This document shows, in pieces, positions 1 to 9,305 of a stretch of DNA of 64,000 nt. Numbering within the stretch: position 1 is the first letter of the stretch; every line of letters starts with the position of its first letter. Below the pieces are notes generated by a model. The model was not told where the DNA came from and did not search any database. It saw nothing but the letters and a program-made list of their open reading frames with translations. The position numbers and the translations under genes were made by a program. This stretch comes from Leptolyngbya sp. KIOST-1. GTDB lineage: Bacteria; Cyanobacteriota; Cyanobacteriia; Phormidesmidales; Phormidesmidaceae. The DNA lies in the NCBI RefSeq assembly GCF_000763385.1, contig NZ_JQFA01000004.1, positions 1,984,001 to 2,048,000 of the forward strand. Direction: 5' to 3'.

Positions 1-984
1 TTCCTTGAATTCGCCAAAGCCCGCCACCACGGAGTCAACCGCCACGCCTTCAACCACAGGGTACTCGTTGTTGCTTTCAGCGAAGATTTGCTGGGCCTCG
101 GGAGTGGCCAGAAACTCCAGAAACTGCACCGCTGCTGCTGCGTTTGGCGCAGTTCTGACGACCCCAGCGCCGCTGATGTTGACGTGGGTGCCGCGATCGT
201 CCTGGTTAGGGAAGAAGAGCCCCATGGTTTCGGCCACGGCCTGGTCTTCGGGGCTGCTGGACTTGATCAGACGGGCAAAGTAGTAGGTGTTAGCGATCGC
301 AACATCGCCCAACCCTGCCGCTGCGGCGCGAATCTGGTCGGTGTCGCCCCCTTCGGGGTTGCGGGCCAAGTTGGCCACCAGGCCCCGAGCCCAGGTTTCG
401 GTCTCTTCGGCCCCGTGGGCGGCAATCAGCGAACCCACCAGCGACTGGCTGTAGACATTGGTAGAGCTACGGGTGAGAATCCGCCCACGCCACTTAGGAT
501 CCACCAGATCCTCGTAGGTCGAGAGTTCAGAGGGGTCTACGGTTTCTTTGTTGTAGAACAGCACCCGGGCCCGCTTGGTCAGACCGTACCACAGCCCATC
601 GGGGTGGCGCAGGTTGTCGGGAATGGCCTCACTCAGGGCGGCGGAAGTCACCGGCTGGAACAGCCCCTCTTGCTCAGCTAGCCACAGGCGTCCGGCATCG
701 ACGGTCATCAGCAGGTCAGCGGGGCTGTTTTGCCCTTCGCTCTTGATCCGTTCGATCAGCTGGCTAGCGTCGGCCTCGACCACGTTGACCCGAATCCCCG
801 TAGCCTCGCGGAAGGCTTCATACAGCTGGTCGTCGGTGTCGTAGTGGCGGGAGGAATACAGATTGACCGTTCGCCCCCGGCCAAAACCAAACTGAGCGTT
901 GGCAGGGCGCTGGCGAAGCTGACCCAGGGCCACAGCGGTGGCGGCAGCACCCGCTCCCAAAAATGTACGTCGTCCTAGTTTCAT
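1..984 (-). CDS. futA: Fe(3+) ABC transporter substrate-binding protein, FutA-like (3' end cut by window)
   Basis: Periplasmic ferric-iron binding protein that delivers Fe(III) to an ABC importer (FutABC family). The frame is open from an ATG at 984 to the left window edge, 328 codons, so only a short C-terminal part is missing. The N-terminus has a twin-arginine signal (GRRTFLGAGAAA, residues 4-15) ending near PANAQ, which suggests Tat export of a folded protein. The mature start NLYSSRHYDTDDQLYEAF is the usual FutA opening. The C-terminal FLATPEAQQIFAESNNEYPV segment is typical of this binding-protein family. Plus-strand frames over this interval are shadows. No Fur box was found upstream. 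Its permease and ATPase genes are not in the window. The iron-binding family assignment is firm; FutA rather than another family 1 solute-binding protein is likely. Confidence 0.85.
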   Translation of the reverse strand, partial: MKLGRRTFLGAGAAATAVALGQLRQRPANAQFGFGRGRTVNLYSSRHYDTDDQLYEAFREATGIRVNVVEADASQLIERIKSEGQNSPADLLMTVDAGRLWLAEQEGLFQPVTSAALSEAIPDNLRHPDGLWYGLTKRARVLFYNKETVDPSELSTYEDLVDPKWRGRILTRSSTNVYSQSLVGSLIAAHGAEETETWARGLVANLARNPEGGDTDQIRAAAAGLGDVAIANTYYFARLIKSSSPEDQAVAETMGLFFPNQDDRGTHVNISGAGVVRTAPNAAAAVQFLEFLATPEAQQIFAESNNEYPVVEGVAVDSVVAGFGEFKE

Positions 985-1295
985 AGGGTGTTACCTCAGA
1001 AAAAAACCTCAATCAAGTGGCTTCACATCCAAGCGGAAAAGCTCAGGTCATTGAGAACTTCAGATCGCATTGTACAGCTTGTTGAGAGCTTTTCCCGATA
1101 AAGCCAGCACTAAAGTCCGCCCTATGGTGATTAGTTTCAATACCCTGCTGGCAATGGTGGCCTAGCTGGCAGTCTTTTGCTTTGCCGTTGCCCCTGCCAC
1201 CTAAGCCTTGAGACTATGGGGAAATAGGCCTAGAATGTCCTAAGCAGAATCAGTCCTTCTAGCTTAACCGCATCTGCGATCGCAGTCTTTCGACA
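985..1295. promoter_or_regulatory. Divergent intergenic region between futA-like gene and TonB-like gene
   Basis: This 311-bp gap separates two divergently transcribed starts, so it should hold promoters for both. I see no clear Fur 19-mer, terminator hairpin or small gene. A HIP1 octamer lies close to the start of the right-hand gene (around 1273). Confidence 0.4.
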
Positions 1296-2084
1296 ATGAC
1301 TCCCAGACTCGTCTCCTCTACCTTCGCCCGACCTCGACCCGCTGCCCGCCAGCCGGGGCGTGTCCCAGGGAAATCGTGGCTGGGGCCGCTGTGTGTGGTT
1401 GCATCTCTGGCGGTCCACGGGGTGGTGTTGGCGCTGGTCATGCCTGGCCCCGGCGATCCTGCCCCCGCCGATGTGGCCGTAGAAGAGCCCGCCGAATGGG
1501 ACGAGGTTGCGGTCATGGTGCTGCCTCCCCCAGCGCCGGAAGAAGCCTCGCCAGAGGCGGCGCCCGCCGCACCGCCAGCAAATGCCCCGGCGGTACCGTC
1601 GGCCCCCCAGGCAATTACGGCACCGCCTACCCCCGCGCCACCCCAGGCCGAGGCTGCCCCACAGTTAGCTCCGCAGGCGGCCCCGCCATCGCCGGCTCCC
1701 CCCGAGCCAGCTGCCTTCACCCCGCCGCCCTCGCCCCCTGCCCCTGAACCCGACCCCGCTGGCCCCTTCGCCAACTTTCCCCACCTCTATGGAGCCCAGG
1801 CCACCTGCGAAGGGATGACCGACTGCTGGCGCAGCCCCGTCAGCAGCAGCTGGCGCGGAGCCGCCAGCGACCTTAGAGAACAGCTGGAGGCCCAGGGCTA
1901 CACCCTCCGCAACGTGACCGGCGAAGTGCTCTCCATCGACTCCGGCGTCAGAATCTACGCCGTCAGCAAACCCGGCGAAGCCAGCTACTACCTGAATTTG
2001 ATTTCGGTGCGCGACGGCGTGCTCTACACTCTGACCTCCGAACCGATGACCACTGACCAGGTCCTGGCCCTCCAGCGCTCCTGA
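1296..2084 (+). CDS. Membrane-anchored proline-rich protein, TonB-like architecture
   Basis: 262 residues. A basic N-terminus (about 1-28) leads to one transmembrane segment (about 29-50, LGPLCVVASLAVHGVVLALV). A Pro/Ala/Glu-rich linker follows (about 52-158). The globular C-terminal part (about 160-262) has two cysteines in a CEGMTDCWR stretch. The layout of inner-membrane anchor, proline-rich periplasmic spacer and small C-terminal domain matches TonB, but I see no sequence proof that the C-terminal domain is a TonB fold. It is divergent from the iron-binding protein gene and 87 bp before the PBP4-like gene. It could energise iron receptors or be an unrelated periplasm-spanning protein; function is unassigned. 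Confidence 0.7.
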   Translation: MTPRLVSSTFARPRPAARQPGRVPGKSWLGPLCVVASLAVHGVVLALVMPGPGDPAPADVAVEEPAEWDEVAVMVLPPPAPEEASPEAAPAAPPANAPAVPSAPQAITAPPTPAPPQAEAAPQLAPQAAPPSPAPPEPAAFTPPPSPPAPEPDPAGPFANFPHLYGAQATCEGMTDCWRSPVSSSWRGAASDLREQLEAQGYTLRNVTGEVLSIDSGVRIYAVSKPGEASYYLNLISVRDGVLYTLTSEPMTTDQVLALQRS

Positions 2085-2171
2085 CCCCCCACTTCCAGCC
2101 AACTGGTGTATCGTAGTCGGGGAAACCCGGCCGATCGATCCGGCCGTATCCGCGTGGAGGACTTGCAGCCA

Positions 2172-3518
2172 GTGGCTTCCCTACCGCTCTTGACCCTACC
2201 CCTGGGGCTGCTTTCGATCCTGTTGGGGCCAGCAGAACCCAGGCCTCTGCACCCCTCGGGCTTCAACCCCACTGCCCTGCAAATTGAGTGGCAGTCGCCG
2301 TGGATTGCGGGCCTCACCCGCGACCCAGTGGTGGAAGCGATCGTAGCCGACTATGTGGCGGGGTTGCGGCGGCGGGGTTGGTCCGTGCCCGACCAGGGCG
2401 TTTGGATTCAGGTGGGCCAGACCGTAGTGGCCGAGCACCAGGGCAGTGTGCTGATGCCCGCCGCCTCCTTGACCAAGCTGGCGACGACCCTGGCCGCTGT
2501 GCAGACCTGGCCCCTTGACCACAGCTTCGACACCCTGGTCGGCCTGCGGGGCACCCTGCACAGCGATGGAGTGCTCAGCGGCGACCTGATCATTCAGGGG
2601 AGCGGCGACCCGCTGTTTGTGTGGGAAGAGGGCATTGTGCTGGTCAACCGATTGCAGGAGCTGGGCATCCGGCGGGTGACCGGAGAGGTGCTGGTGGCGG
2701 GGCCGTTCACGATGAATTTTAACGAGCGGCAGGCCCGATCTTTGGCCGATTTAAAGCAGGTGATGTCGGCTTCCACCTGGCCTCGGGAAGCCCGAACGGC
2801 CTACGACAACCTGACTCCCGGCACTCCCCAGCCCAGTCTGCAAATTGACGGCGGCGTGCGCTGGGTACCCGCGACGGATCTGGAGAATGTACCTATAGAC
2901 TGGGTGGTGCGGCACCGGTCGCTGCCCCTGGTGGCCATCCTCAAAGCGATGAATATCTACAGCAACAACATCATGTCGGAGATGGTGGCCGACCTGGTGG
3001 GCGGGCCAAGGCAGGTGGTGACGAAGGCCACCGCGGCGGCGGATCTCCCGGCGGGGGAACTCAGCCTGGCCAATGGCTCGGGTCTGGGCGTCGAGAACCA
3101 GATGTCGGCCCGAGTGGCGGTGGCTATGACGGTGGCGCTACAACAACAGCTGGCGGCCCAGGGTTTCTCGGTGGCAGATGTGATGCCGGTGGCTGGGGAA
3201 GATGTGGGCACGCTGATCGATCGCCGCCTGCCCCTCACCGCAGCGGTCAAGACCGGCAGCCTGGCCGAGGTCAGCTCCCTGGCCGGGATGGTGCCCACCG
3301 CCAGCCGGGGGCCGGTGTGGTTTGCCATTATCAACAAAGGCTGGGATATTCCCGACCTGCGGATACAGCAGGACCTACTGCTGCAGGCCATTCAGGCCCA
3401 CTGGGGCGTCGCCGATGCTCCCCCGGAGATGCGGACCAAGGTGCGCATGCAGACCGGGCCATTTCGCTACGGCGACCCCAGCCGCAATCAGGTGGCCCAG
3501 GAGGTAGCGTCAGAGTAG
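2172..3518 (+). CDS. dacB: D-alanyl-D-alanine carboxypeptidase/endopeptidase, PBP4 (peptidase S13) family
   Basis: Low-molecular-weight penicillin-binding protein that trims or cleaves peptidoglycan peptides in the periplasm. The three active-site motifs are visible: SLTK (nucleophile Ser at about residue 99 from this start), SNN in IYSNNIMSEM, and KTGS in TAAVKTGSLAEV. The frame extends to a GTG at 2106. I prefer the GTG at 2172 because GGAGG lies about 11 nt before it and the product then opens with a hydrophobic signal peptide (ASLPLLTLPLGLLSILLG). It is about 448 residues long, usual for this family. Its 3' end overlaps the convergent glycosyltransferase gene by 31 bp. Confidence 0.85.
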   Translation: MASLPLLTLPLGLLSILLGPAEPRPLHPSGFNPTALQIEWQSPWIAGLTRDPVVEAIVADYVAGLRRRGWSVPDQGVWIQVGQTVVAEHQGSVLMPAASLTKLATTLAAVQTWPLDHSFDTLVGLRGTLHSDGVLSGDLIIQGSGDPLFVWEEGIVLVNRLQELGIRRVTGEVLVAGPFTMNFNERQARSLADLKQVMSASTWPREARTAYDNLTPGTPQPSLQIDGGVRWVPATDLENVPIDWVVRHRSLPLVAILKAMNIYSNNIMSEMVADLVGGPRQVVTKATAAADLPAGELSLANGSGLGVENQMSARVAVAMTVALQQQLAAQGFSVADVMPVAGEDVGTLIDRRLPLTAAVKTGSLAEVSSLAGMVPTASRGPVWFAIINKGWDIPDLRIQQDLLLQAIQAHWGVADAPPEMRTKVRMQTGPFRYGDPSRNQVAQEVASE

Positions 3519-4750
3519 GGCGGTTCAATGTAGTGCTGATGGAGGGCCTTGGCGATCGCCCCCGCCGCCCCCGGCAATCCCATGCGGCGGCGACCGTTTT
3601 CGGCGATGCGCTGCAGCCGGGGACCATCGGCCAGGCAGTCTTTAAGGGCTGCTCCAGCCTCCTTTGGATCCTGGAGCAGCAGAATGGATGGGCCCAGCAG
3701 CCGCGACTGGGCTTCGGCAAAGGCGTAGGTGAACTGCGGCCCCGGTCCAGGGAAGGTGACCACGGGTTTGCCCAGGCCCACGGCCTGCTCGGTGGCGGTA
3801 CCAGCGGTAGCCAGGGCGGCATCGGCCAGGTGCAGGCACTCCGCAAAGGCGTCGGTGGTCAGCACCAGCACCCCATTGCCCCGCTGCAGGGTGGGGTAGT
3901 TACCGGGAATCGGCTGCCAGCCCGCCTCGAGCAGCAGGTCTTTGAAGGCCGCCAGGTTGAGGGCAGGCGAAAGGGCCGCCAGCAGGCGAATTTGGCGATC
4001 GCCAAAGGTCTCCATCACCGATGCGATCGCCTCCACCATGCGCTGCCAATTGTCAAAGGCCTCGGGCGCACGGGAGCCGGGCAGCAGGGCGAGGGTGAGC
4101 ACCGAGTCGGCCGGGGCAAAGCTGGCGGTCACCTGGGCCAGTTTGTCGGCGCGGGTATTTAGCTCATCCATCATTGGGTTGCCGGGATAGTAGGCAGGCA
4201 CCCCCAGTTTTCGCAGCGTGTCGGTCGTGATCTGGTCGCGCAGGAATACCCCACGGCAGTTGGGCCGGGCCATCAGCCACCGTTCCCAGGGCACATACAC
4301 CGAGCCCGACCAGCCCTCCAAAACGGGACGGCCCGGCAGGCGATGGCGCTCATCTCGAATGTAGTATTCTGACTTGGCCGTGCCGATAAAGCTGTACTCG
4401 GCCCCGCTCTGCCAGGCGATCGCCAGGGGCACAATATCCCCCACCGCCAAAATTTTGCCACCACCCTTGGCCCACTGTCGCGCCGTCCGCAGCTGGGCCA
4501 GGGTGAGCCCCACCAGCCCCCCCTGCAGGTCGCGCCACAGCTGGTAGCGATCCATATAAATGAATCCGCCCGAGGGCATCGCCTGGGTCGGGCCCTGAAT
4601 GGGGATACCGGCTTTTTCGTAGGCGCGGCCTTCGCCCACAATGGGCAGTGCGGCCAGGCTGGGCGAACCGGGTAGCTGCCGCAGCTGTTTGAGCACGCGA
4701 ACTGCAATGCCGTCTTCGCCGTGGCCGTTACTAATGCAGAGTAGCTTCAT
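3488..4750 (-). CDS. Lipid-A-disaccharide synthase-related glycosyltransferase
   Basis: About 420 residues with the opening MKLLCISNGHGEDGIA typical of a cyanobacterial LpxB-related family. The C-terminal half has a nucleotide-sugar binding region (ALATAGTATEQAVGLGKPVV, then PGPGPQFTY). By family it is a GT-B glycosyltransferase related to LpxB, but the acceptor in cyanobacteria is not established, so I do not give it the symbol lpxB. The frame reaches an ATG at 4765; the ATG at 4750 starts at the conserved N-terminus and is preferred. It converges with the PBP4-like gene and lies just downstream of the DUF2726 gene on the same strand. Confidence 0.75.
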   Translation of the reverse strand: MKLLCISNGHGEDGIAVRVLKQLRQLPGSPSLAALPIVGEGRAYEKAGIPIQGPTQAMPSGGFIYMDRYQLWRDLQGGLVGLTLAQLRTARQWAKGGGKILAVGDIVPLAIAWQSGAEYSFIGTAKSEYYIRDERHRLPGRPVLEGWSGSVYVPWERWLMARPNCRGVFLRDQITTDTLRKLGVPAYYPGNPMMDELNTRADKLAQVTASFAPADSVLTLALLPGSRAPEAFDNWQRMVEAIASVMETFGDRQIRLLAALSPALNLAAFKDLLLEAGWQPIPGNYPTLQRGNGVLVLTTDAFAECLHLADAALATAGTATEQAVGLGKPVVTFPGPGPQFTYAFAEAQSRLLGPSILLLQDPKEAGAALKDCLADGPRLQRIAENGRRRMGLPGAAGAIAKALHQHYIEPPYSDATSWAT

Positions 4751-4778
4751 CGGGGAGGATTCCATACCATCCCCAACC

Positions 4779-5528
4779 CTAGCAGAAAATGCATGGGGCG
4801 CAGGGGGTGGAGGGTGGATGGGTGGATGGGTGGGGCATTAGGGGTGGGGACTTGGGTTTGAGCTTTGGCTTGGGGGAGGGGGTGACCTGATTGGGCTTGG
4901 CCTCTGATTTAGCTTTTGGTTTGGGCTTTGGTTGGGTTTCTGGATCGGGTAGGCTCAGGGTTTGGGCGATGCGGTGCTGAATGGCGTCTTGCTCGTAGAC
5001 TGGCTGCACGGGAAAGCGAATCAGGGGCAGTCCGGCGCTCTGGACAGCCTGGTTGAGAAAGTCGTCGCGCTTGATGCGATCGGATCGCTGATGGCTGCTG
5101 TCGTCTAGCTCTACGGCGGCTACCACCCTGAGGCTGTTGCGATCGCACAGGACAAAGTCGAAGTGCTTGGCCGAAATCTTGTTAAATGCCCGCGCCCAGT
5201 CGCTCCGATTTTTGGTTTGGGGCTTGAGCACGTCGGCCACCCGCACTTTGCCCAGCACCTGGTAGCGATCGGTCGTTGCGGCCTGGAGCGCTCGGTAGAA
5301 GTTGAGTTCGGCGCGGGTAAACAAAGCCCTCTGGCGGCTGTAGACGTAGGTTGGCCCAGCCCCCGCCTCCTGGTCCACTACTGGCCGAGTCGGGGTAGAT
5401 CGCTTTGGCCCAGCGCCCTGGCCGCCGGCAAACACTGCTATCCCCGCCACAACGACCACGCCTAGAATCAACAAAACAATAAGTGATGACACCTGGAGCA
5501 CACCTCTGATAACTGGCAAAATTAGCAT
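4779..5528 (-). CDS. Membrane-anchored DUF2726 protein (nuclease-like fold)
   Basis: 249 residues. One N-terminal transmembrane helix (about 12-35, VSSLIVLLILGVVVVAGIAV) precedes a DUF2726 domain (about 65-190). Visible family features are the FTRAELNFYRALQ start, FDFVLCD and VAAVELDDSSHQ, which resembles the D-x(n)-ExK core of restriction-endonuclease-like folds. The tail after about residue 195 is a Lys/Pro/Ser-rich repeat (PKPKPKAKSEAKP and similar). The last residues, MPHPSTHPPSTP, are encoded by a GGTGGATG-type tandem repeat, so the C-terminus appears to have been extended by a repeat. Function is unknown. Confidence 0.7.
   Translation of the reverse strand: MLILPVIRGVLQVSSLIVLLILGVVVVAGIAVFAGGQGAGPKRSTPTRPVVDQEAGAGPTYVYSRQRALFTRAELNFYRALQAATTDRYQVLGKVRVADVLKPQTKNRSDWARAFNKISAKHFDFVLCDRNSLRVVAAVELDDSSHQRSDRIKRDDFLNQAVQSAGLPLIRFPVQPVYEQDAIQHRIAQTLSLPDPETQPKPKPKAKSEAKPNQVTPSPKPKLKPKSPPLMPHPSTHPPSTPCAPCIFC
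4806..4834. repeat. GGTGGATG-type short tandem repeat
   Basis: A purine-rich array of about four imperfect GGTGGATG units overlaps the 3' end of the DUF2726 gene. The same repeat type, in either orientation, recurs at 28.1, 35.7, 38.0 and 39.4 kb. Confidence 0.75.
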
Positions 5529-5781
5529 GCCCAGGGTCAGGGTTTTAACCTCCGGTTCGGCCCAAAGCGCAACCTTAATTTGGCCATACCGATGAAAACT
5601 AACCGCTCTGTCCTGTGTTCTAGGGCTTTTTCAATTCTTCTAGCTTAAATCCTTAAAAATGGATAAATAGTCTTGGCTTTGGAATCCACCTGCCGAATTC
5701 GGTGAAAGATGGACAGAAAAAAGCCTGACATTGCTGTAGGGTAGGACCCAGTGTAAACCCGTGAAAAGGCTGAGAAAATCG

Positions 5782-7137
5782 ATGGGTCAACCTGTGGCAT
5801 CCCCTGGTTTGAGTGGCGGCAGCGTAGCGGTTAGGGGGGCACTGCTGGACTATGTGGGCGACCCCTTCTACGGGCCCGAGGCCGAGGCAGTGCGCTACGT
5901 GGCCGATGGACTGCTGCTGGTGCGCGAGGGAACCATTGAGGCGGCGGGTGCCTACGCTGACCTGGCCGATCGCATAGGCGATCGCCCCCTGATTGACCAC
6001 CGCGGCACCCTGATCACCCCCGGCTTTATCGACACCCACATTCACTATCCCCAGACGGGCATGATCGCCGCCTACGGGGAGCAGCTGCTGGAGTGGCTGA
6101 ACCGCTATACCTTTCCCACCGAGCGCAAATTTGCCGACCCCGACTATGCCCGCTCCGTAGCCGACCTGTTCCTCGATGAACTGCTTCAGAACGGCACCAC
6201 CACCGCCCTGGTGTTTGCGGCGGTGTTTCCCACTTCGGTGGATGCCTTCTTTGAGGCCGCCGAAGCTCGGCACCTGCGCATGATCAGCGGCAAGGTGATG
6301 ATGGACCGCAACGCCCCCGACTACCTCTGCGATATGGCCAAGTCCTCCTACGAGGAGTCGAAGGCGTTGATTGAGAAGTGGCACGGGCGAGGGCGCCTGC
6401 TCTACGCCGTCACCCCCCGGTTCGCGGCCACCTCCACCGAAACTCAGCTAAAGCTGGCGGCCAAACTGCTGGATGAGTTTCCCGATGTCTACCTGCACAC
6501 CCACCTGTCTGAGAATGTCAACGAGGTGGCCTGGATTAAGGAGCTGTTCCCCCAGTACCAAGGCTACCTGGATGTGTACGACCAGACGGGGCTGGTGCGG
6601 GCGCGATCGCTGTTTGCCCACGGCGTGCAGCTCACCGACGCCGAATTTCAGCGGCTCTCAGAGGCCAAGGCGGCGATCTCCTTTTGCCCCACCTCCAACC
6701 TGTTCCTCGGCAGCGGCCTGTTTCGCCTTGAGCAGGCCAAAAATCCCGAGTACCCGGTGAAGGTGGGCCTGGGCACCGACGTGGGGGCAGGCACCAGTTT
6801 TTCAATCCTACAAACCACCAATGAGGCTTATAAAGTGGCCCAGCTACGGGGCCAGAAGCTCTCGGCCTTTAAGGCGCTATTTCTCGCCACCCTGGGCGGA
6901 GCCAGGGCGCTGTGCCTGGAGGATAAACTGGGCAGCTTTGACCCAGGTAAAGAGGCCGACTTTGTGGTGCTCAACCCCCAGGCGACGCCGCTGCTGGCCC
7001 TGCGAAATGATGCAGGGATTCCCCAAACCCTGGAGGTCCTGGAGGATCTGCTGTTTTCGCTGGTGATCATGGGGGGCGATCGCGCCGTCGCCGCCACCTA
7101 CATCCTGGGAGAGCAAGCCTACTCCTCTAAGGTCTAG
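5782..7137 (+). CDS. guaD: Guanine deaminase
   Basis: Cytosolic amidohydrolase converting guanine to xanthine and ammonia in purine salvage. The metal-binding motif PGFIDTHIHYPQ lies near residue 83. HTHLSEN supplies a further ligand, SLFAHGVQL another His, and GLGTDVGAG holds the catalytic Asp region. About 451 residues, typical for GuaD. The frame reaches a GTG at 5761; the ATG at 5782 better fits family N-termini, though no strong ribosome site marks either. It is monocistronic, with a 250-bp upstream gap, and converges on kaiC with a hairpin between them. Confidence 0.9.
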   Translation: MGQPVASPGLSGGSVAVRGALLDYVGDPFYGPEAEAVRYVADGLLLVREGTIEAAGAYADLADRIGDRPLIDHRGTLITPGFIDTHIHYPQTGMIAAYGEQLLEWLNRYTFPTERKFADPDYARSVADLFLDELLQNGTTTALVFAAVFPTSVDAFFEAAEARHLRMISGKVMMDRNAPDYLCDMAKSSYEESKALIEKWHGRGRLLYAVTPRFAATSTETQLKLAAKLLDEFPDVYLHTHLSENVNEVAWIKELFPQYQGYLDVYDQTGLVRARSLFAHGVQLTDAEFQRLSEAKAAISFCPTSNLFLGSGLFRLEQAKNPEYPVKVGLGTDVGAGTSFSILQTTNEAYKVAQLRGQKLSAFKALFLATLGGARALCLEDKLGSFDPGKEADFVVLNPQATPLLALRNDAGIPQTLEVLEDLLFSLVIMGGDRAVAATYILGEQAYSSKV

Positions 7138-7147
7138 CTCTCTCCTA

Positions 7148-7175
7148 GTGGGGTGGTGGGCAGTGCCTACCCCAC
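7148..7175. terminator. Hairpin between convergent guaD and kaiC
   Basis: Perfect 7-bp arms GTGGGGT (7148-7154) and ACCCCAC (7169-7175) enclose a GC-rich loop. The position between two convergent stop codons suggests a bidirectional terminator. There is no long T run. Confidence 0.5.
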
Positions 7176-7177
7176 AG

Positions 7178-8734
7178 CTAAAGCTCCGAGTCGCCCTGCA
7201 CCCCCTGAATGATTCGCGACAGCTCGCTCTTTTCATCTACAGAGATGCGGGTGGGTGAGCCGCTGATAATCCGCTCCAGGTTGCGGAAGGAGTCTTTGAT
7301 GTCCGGGCCCTGGCTGTTGATGGTGTACTCGCGGATGCCCTTGTCGTGCCAGGATCCGCGCATCTTAAACACGTTGATCGCCCGCGACAGTTCGCCCCGC
7401 ACCTCCACGTACTGCAGCATCAAAATCGTGTCGGTAATGGTGGAAATGTGCGACTCGGTAATCGAGTGCAGCCCCATAAACTGCTCGGTGGTGTTGGTGA
7501 AAAAGCCGGTGATCTCTTCCTGTTTAGCAAAGCCCGTCACGCCGATCACAAACTGGCGGAAGGAGTTGTTGCTGACGCCGCGATCCAGTGCCGACAGCGA
7601 GTCGATCGCCACCCGGGAGGGCTTAAACTGGGAGATCTCGGTTTTGATGATTTGCAGGTGGTCCTCCAGGCCCGCCGACTCGGGATAGGCGCAGATGATT
7701 TTCAGCAGCCCCTGCTCCTCCATGGCCTCGAAGTCGACCCCCCAGGAGTAGGCATTGCGGGAGAGCTGAGCGCGGGACTCTTCGTAGGCAAACAGGATCG
7801 CCCGCTCCCCGTGTTTGCAGCCGTCCACCAAAAATTTGCTGACCAGCAGGGTTTTGCCCGTGCCCGTGGCTCCGGTGGCGAGAATAATTGAGTCTTTGAA
7901 GAAGCCGCCGCCGCACATTTCGTCCAGGGTAGGCACCCCCGACGACACCCGCGCATTGGACGATCGCTGGGTGAGCTGCATGGCTCCCAGCGGAAAGATA
8001 TTGACGCCGTTGTTGGTGATGGTGAACGGGTACTCCCCCTTCATGTGGGTGGTGCCCCGCAGCTTCAGAATCTCGATGGTGCGGCGGCGGCGTTCCCCCT
8101 CCAGGGCGTTGCGCACGATCACCACGTTGTCGGAGACAAACTCTTCCACGCCAAAGCGAGCCACTGGGCCGTACTCGTCCAGGCGTTCGGTGGTCATCAC
8201 GGTGGTTACACCCATCAGCTTGAGGCGGGCCACCAGGCGAAAGATCTCGCGGCGCACCACCGAGGCAGCGTCGTACTGCTGAAACACCGCCGTCACCGAG
8301 TCGATGGAAACCCGCCGCGCCTTGTACTTGCGAATGGCGTACTGAATGCGCTCAATCAGCGCCGACAGGTCAAAGTTGCCCACCACATCCTGACCTTCCG
8401 GGTCGGGGGACGCATCGAGGATAAACAGCTTGCCGTCGTCTACCAACTGCTGCAAGTCCCAGCCAAAGCTGTAGGCGTTTTGAATGATGTCTTCGGGCGA
8501 CTCCTCAAAGGTGACAAACACCCCCGGCTCGTCAAATTCGGTGATGCCGTTGTAGATAAACTGTACTGCAAACAGCGTTTTGCCGGTCCCTGAGGTGCCG
8601 CTGACCAGGGTCGATCGCCCCGCCGGCAGGCCGCCGTGGCTAATGTCGTCAAAGCCTTCTATGGTGGTGCGAATCTTTTGCACCCCAACGGAGCGAGCAG
8701 AAGACTGGGATTCGGTCTGGTCAAAGTCTGTCAT
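7178..8734 (-). CDS. kaiC: Circadian clock ATPase/autokinase KaiC
   Basis: 518 residues, two RecA-like domains (CI and CII), the core hexameric clock protein. Walker A motifs are GTSGTGKT in CI and GATGTGKT in CII. Catalytic glutamate pairs are in VTFEESPED and AYEESRAQL. The autophosphorylation residues are intact: Ser431 and Thr432 (codons at 7442-7444 and 7439-7441, motif SHISTITDT), the same numbering as in Synechococcus elongatus. The C-terminal A-loop/tail region (FRNLERIISGSPTRI) that KaiA binds is present. It is last in the kaiA-kaiB-kaiC minus-strand order, 185 bp after kaiB. Confidence 0.98.
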   Translation of the reverse strand: MTDFDQTESQSSARSVGVQKIRTTIEGFDDISHGGLPAGRSTLVSGTSGTGKTLFAVQFIYNGITEFDEPGVFVTFEESPEDIIQNAYSFGWDLQQLVDDGKLFILDASPDPEGQDVVGNFDLSALIERIQYAIRKYKARRVSIDSVTAVFQQYDAASVVRREIFRLVARLKLMGVTTVMTTERLDEYGPVARFGVEEFVSDNVVIVRNALEGERRRRTIEILKLRGTTHMKGEYPFTITNNGVNIFPLGAMQLTQRSSNARVSSGVPTLDEMCGGGFFKDSIILATGATGTGKTLLVSKFLVDGCKHGERAILFAYEESRAQLSRNAYSWGVDFEAMEEQGLLKIICAYPESAGLEDHLQIIKTEISQFKPSRVAIDSLSALDRGVSNNSFRQFVIGVTGFAKQEEITGFFTNTTEQFMGLHSITESHISTITDTILMLQYVEVRGELSRAINVFKMRGSWHDKGIREYTINSQGPDIKDSFRNLERIISGSPTRISVDEKSELSRIIQGVQGDSEL

Positions 8735-8922
8735 GGGAGATGGTTACAGGTATCGGGCAGAGCGACAGCCCTTAATAACGTACAGAAATAACTTACAGGA
8801 CATTCTGAGTATCAAGCATACCCCGAAGCGGCTACCCAAAAGGATTTTGGCCCGATGAGACGGTCCATGCAGCCAATCACAACCGAGCCCAGACCGAGCC
8901 GGTGCGCCAACCCCTGGGCGGG

Positions 8923-9237
8923 CTAGCCGTAAATGTCGTCTTCGCGCAGCTCGTCATAGAGCAGGTCAAGCCCAATCAGCACCCGCTCGCGGTCCGACAG
9001 GTCGCCAATGATTTTACGCACTGGCGGCGGCAGAATTTTGGCCAGGGTGGGGGTGGCCAGGATCTTGTCTTCTTCGGCCAGCTGCGGGTTTTTGAGCACG
9101 TCAATGACCTTGAGGGCGTAGACCCCCTGGAACTCTTCTTCCAGGATGTTGTTGAGGGTTTTGAGGGCGCGAATGGAGTTGGGAGTGTTGCCCGCGACGT
9201 AGAGCTTGAGAATATAGGTCTTTTTAACGGAGCTCAT
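8923..9237 (-). CDS. kaiB: Circadian clock protein KaiB
   Basis: 104 residues. This thioredoxin-like, fold-switching protein binds the CI ring of phosphorylated KaiC and sequesters KaiA. The sequence is full length and conserved ([19 protein letters not shown] at the start, [20 protein letters not shown] in the middle, with the conserved cis-prolines). It lies 68 bp downstream of kaiA and 188 bp upstream of kaiC, as expected for a kai cluster; kaiB and kaiC are probably co-transcribed. Confidence 0.98.
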   Translation of the reverse strand: MSSVKKTYILKLYVAGNTPNSIRALKTLNNILEEEFQGVYALKVIDVLKNPQLAEEDKILATPTLAKILPPPVRKIIGDLSDRERVLIGLDLLYDELREDDIYG

Positions 9238-9305
9238 GGAACGCTCTGGGTTGACAGGGACAGGGAAAATTGTATCGGGAAGCTTTTCGGGCGGGTAGTC
9301 TGCCC

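Noticed and set aside
88..681. 197-codon plus-strand frame at the left edge
   Set aside because: Covers the FutA-like gene on the other strand, which has a Tat signal and conserved family sequence.
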